From: Pseudomonas brassicacearum
GTDB taxonomy: Bacteria; Pseudomonadota; Gammaproteobacteria; Pseudomonadales; Pseudomonadaceae
DNA: 64,000 nucleotides
Direction of reading: 5' to 3'
Assembly: GCF_009601685.2 (NCBI RefSeq)
Contig: NZ_CP045701.2
Coordinates: 992,001-1,056,000 of the forward strand
Positions within the stretch are counted from its first letter, which is position 1. Each line of letters starts with the position of its first letter. A program made the translations under genes and the position numbers. The notes beneath the pieces are model-generated. The model searched no databases and was not told where the DNA came from. It saw only the letters and a program-made list of their open reading frames with translations. Positions 63,076 to 64,000 of this stretch are shown here, piece after piece.

Positions 63076-64000
63076 TCAGAAGCCGGTTGGGGTGCGGGTG
63101 TGCCAGTCAGTGTGTAACTGATACTGGTGGGCAACGTTCAACAGGCGGCCTTCCTGGAAATACGGCGCGAGCAATTGCACGCCCACCGGCAGGCCATCGA
63201 CGAAACCGGCCGGCATGGACAGGCCCGGCAAACCGGCGAGGTTGGCGGTGATGGTGTAGACGTCTTCCAGGTACTCGGCAACCGGGTCACTGGTCTTGGC
63301 GCCCAGTTTCCAGGCCGGGTTCGGCGTGGTCGGGCCGAGGATGATGTCGACCTCGTTGAAGGCGGCCATGAAGTCGTTCTTCACCAGGCGACGGATTTTC
63401 TGCGCCTTGAGGTAGTAGGCATCGTAGTAGCCGGCGGACAGCGCGTAGGCGCCGACCATGATCCGGCGCTGCACTTCGGCGCCGAAGCCTTCGCCACGGG
63501 AGCGCTTGTACAGGTCGATCAGGTTTTCCGGGTTCTCGCAGCGATAGCCGAAGCGCACGCCGTCGAAACGCGACAGGTTCGAGGACGCTTCTGCCGGGGC
63601 GATCACGTAGTACGCGGGAATCGCGTGCTGCATGTTCGGCAGGCTGATTTCCTTGATGACGGCGCCGAGCTTCTCCAGCTCCTTGACGCTGTTGTGGACC
63701 AGCTCGGCGATGCGCGGGTCGAGACCGGCACTGAAGTATTCCTTCGGCACGCCGATGCGCAGGCCTTGCAGCGAGCCGTTGAGGCTGGCGCTGTAGTCCG
63801 GCACAGGCTCATCGATGCTGGTGGAGTCGTTCGGGTCGAAGCCGGCCATGCCTTGCAGCAGGATTGCGCAGTCTTCGGCAGTGCGGGCCAGCGGGCCACC
63901 CTGGTCGAGGCTGGAGGCATAGGCGATCATGCCCCAGCGCGAGACGCGACCATAGGTGGGCTTGAGGCCGGTGAGGTTGGTGAACGCCGCTGGCTGGCGA
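63076..64000 (-). CDS. gatA: GatA, glutamyl/aspartyl-tRNA amidotransferase subunit A (5' part outside window)
   Basis: The C-terminal ~308 residues of the amidase-signature subunit that hydrolyses glutamine. The visible part begins [20 protein letters not shown], just after the missing GSDTGGS serine motif, and includes [37 protein letters not shown] and the C-terminal [14 protein letters not shown]. The frame runs off the window at 64000. gatC is expected beyond. Confidence 0.98.
   Translation of the reverse strand, partial: RQPAAFTNLTGLKPTYGRVSRWGMIAYASSLDQGGPLARTAEDCAILLQGMAGFDPNDSTSIDEPVPDYSASLNGSLQGLRIGVPKEYFSAGLDPRIAELVHNSVKELEKLGAVIKEISLPNMQHAIPAYYVIAPAEASSNLSRFDGVRFGYRCENPENLIDLYKRSRGEGFGAEVQRRIMVGAYALSAGYYDAYYLKAQKIRRLVKNDFMAAFNEVDIILGPTTPNPAWKLGAKTSDPVAEYLEDVYTITANLAGLPGLSMPAGFVDGLPVGVQLLAPYFQEGRLLNVAHQYQLHTDWHTRTPTGF

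Overview
This window is a chromosomal segment of a Pseudomonas, most likely of the fluorescens/putida lineage. It has high GC and Pseudomonas-type codon use. REP elements carrying the core TGTGGGAGC...GCTTGCTCGCG or TGTAGGAGCTG sit in nearly every larger gap. Gene order also fits the genus: ampD-ampE-chemoreceptor, fruR/fruBKA beside a TatD hydrolase, speC, an OpuC-type ABC cassette, prfC, dppFDCB with several dppA paralogues and opdP, roxSR, and gatBA. No rRNA, tRNA, CRISPR array, integrase or complete insertion sequence was seen.

Layout. 1-4.7 kb: the end of a DUF1631-like gene, ampD, ampE and a methyl-accepting chemotaxis protein. 4.8-12.4 kb: a TatD-family hydrolase and the fructose PTS locus, with fruR divergent from fruBKA and a Cra/FruR operator in front of fruB. 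12.5-16.8 kb: a PhoD-type phosphatase and a fused PepSY-flavodoxin-FNR reductase. 17.1-20.7 kb: an accessory island with an AT-rich leader, a 753-residue protein that looks like both subunits of an alpha-xenorhabdolysin (XaxAB/YaxAB) pore-forming toxin fused into one chain, and an unrecognised 302-residue partner. 20.7-22.2 kb: ornithine decarboxylase speC behind a 62-codon upstream ORF that ends on its ribosome binding site. 22.3-25.8 kb: an osmoprotectant/quaternary amine ABC transporter. 26.1-27.7 kb: prfC, followed by a tandem array of five REP doublets. 28.6-41.5 kb: a small acidic secreted protein, then a dipeptide uptake locus with one transporter core, four periplasmic binding proteins and one OprD-family porin.

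41.6-46.5 kb is the second accessory region. It has a tightly overlapped three-gene operon (winged-helix-like regulator, Pol-beta nucleotidyltransferase, PP2C-like phosphatase) with a perfect palindrome at its start. A block of large inverted repeats follows, then a DUF6124 gene with a long leader, a tandem pair of small EF-hand/dockerin-like proteins and a possible gene remnant. 46.5-51.1 kb: a SIMPL-domain protein, the redox two-component pair roxS-roxR and an SbmA/YddA-type ABC exporter. 51.3-58.2 kb: galactarate/glucarate catabolism (GntR regulator, kdgD, dioxovalerate dehydrogenase, MFS transporter, garD). A 14-bp box is shared by the regulator's own upstream region and the kdgD promoter. 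58.4-64 kb: an AEC-type carrier, a carboxymuconolactone decarboxylase-like protein overlapping a CaCA antiporter with a substituted first alpha repeat, an RlpA-like lipoprotein, gatB and the 3' part of gatA.

The strongest candidates for something undescribed are the single-chain XaxAB-like toxin with its partner, the regulator-nucleotidyltransferase-PP2C operon, and the speC upstream ORF. All functional statements are read from the sequence by eye; no searches were run.
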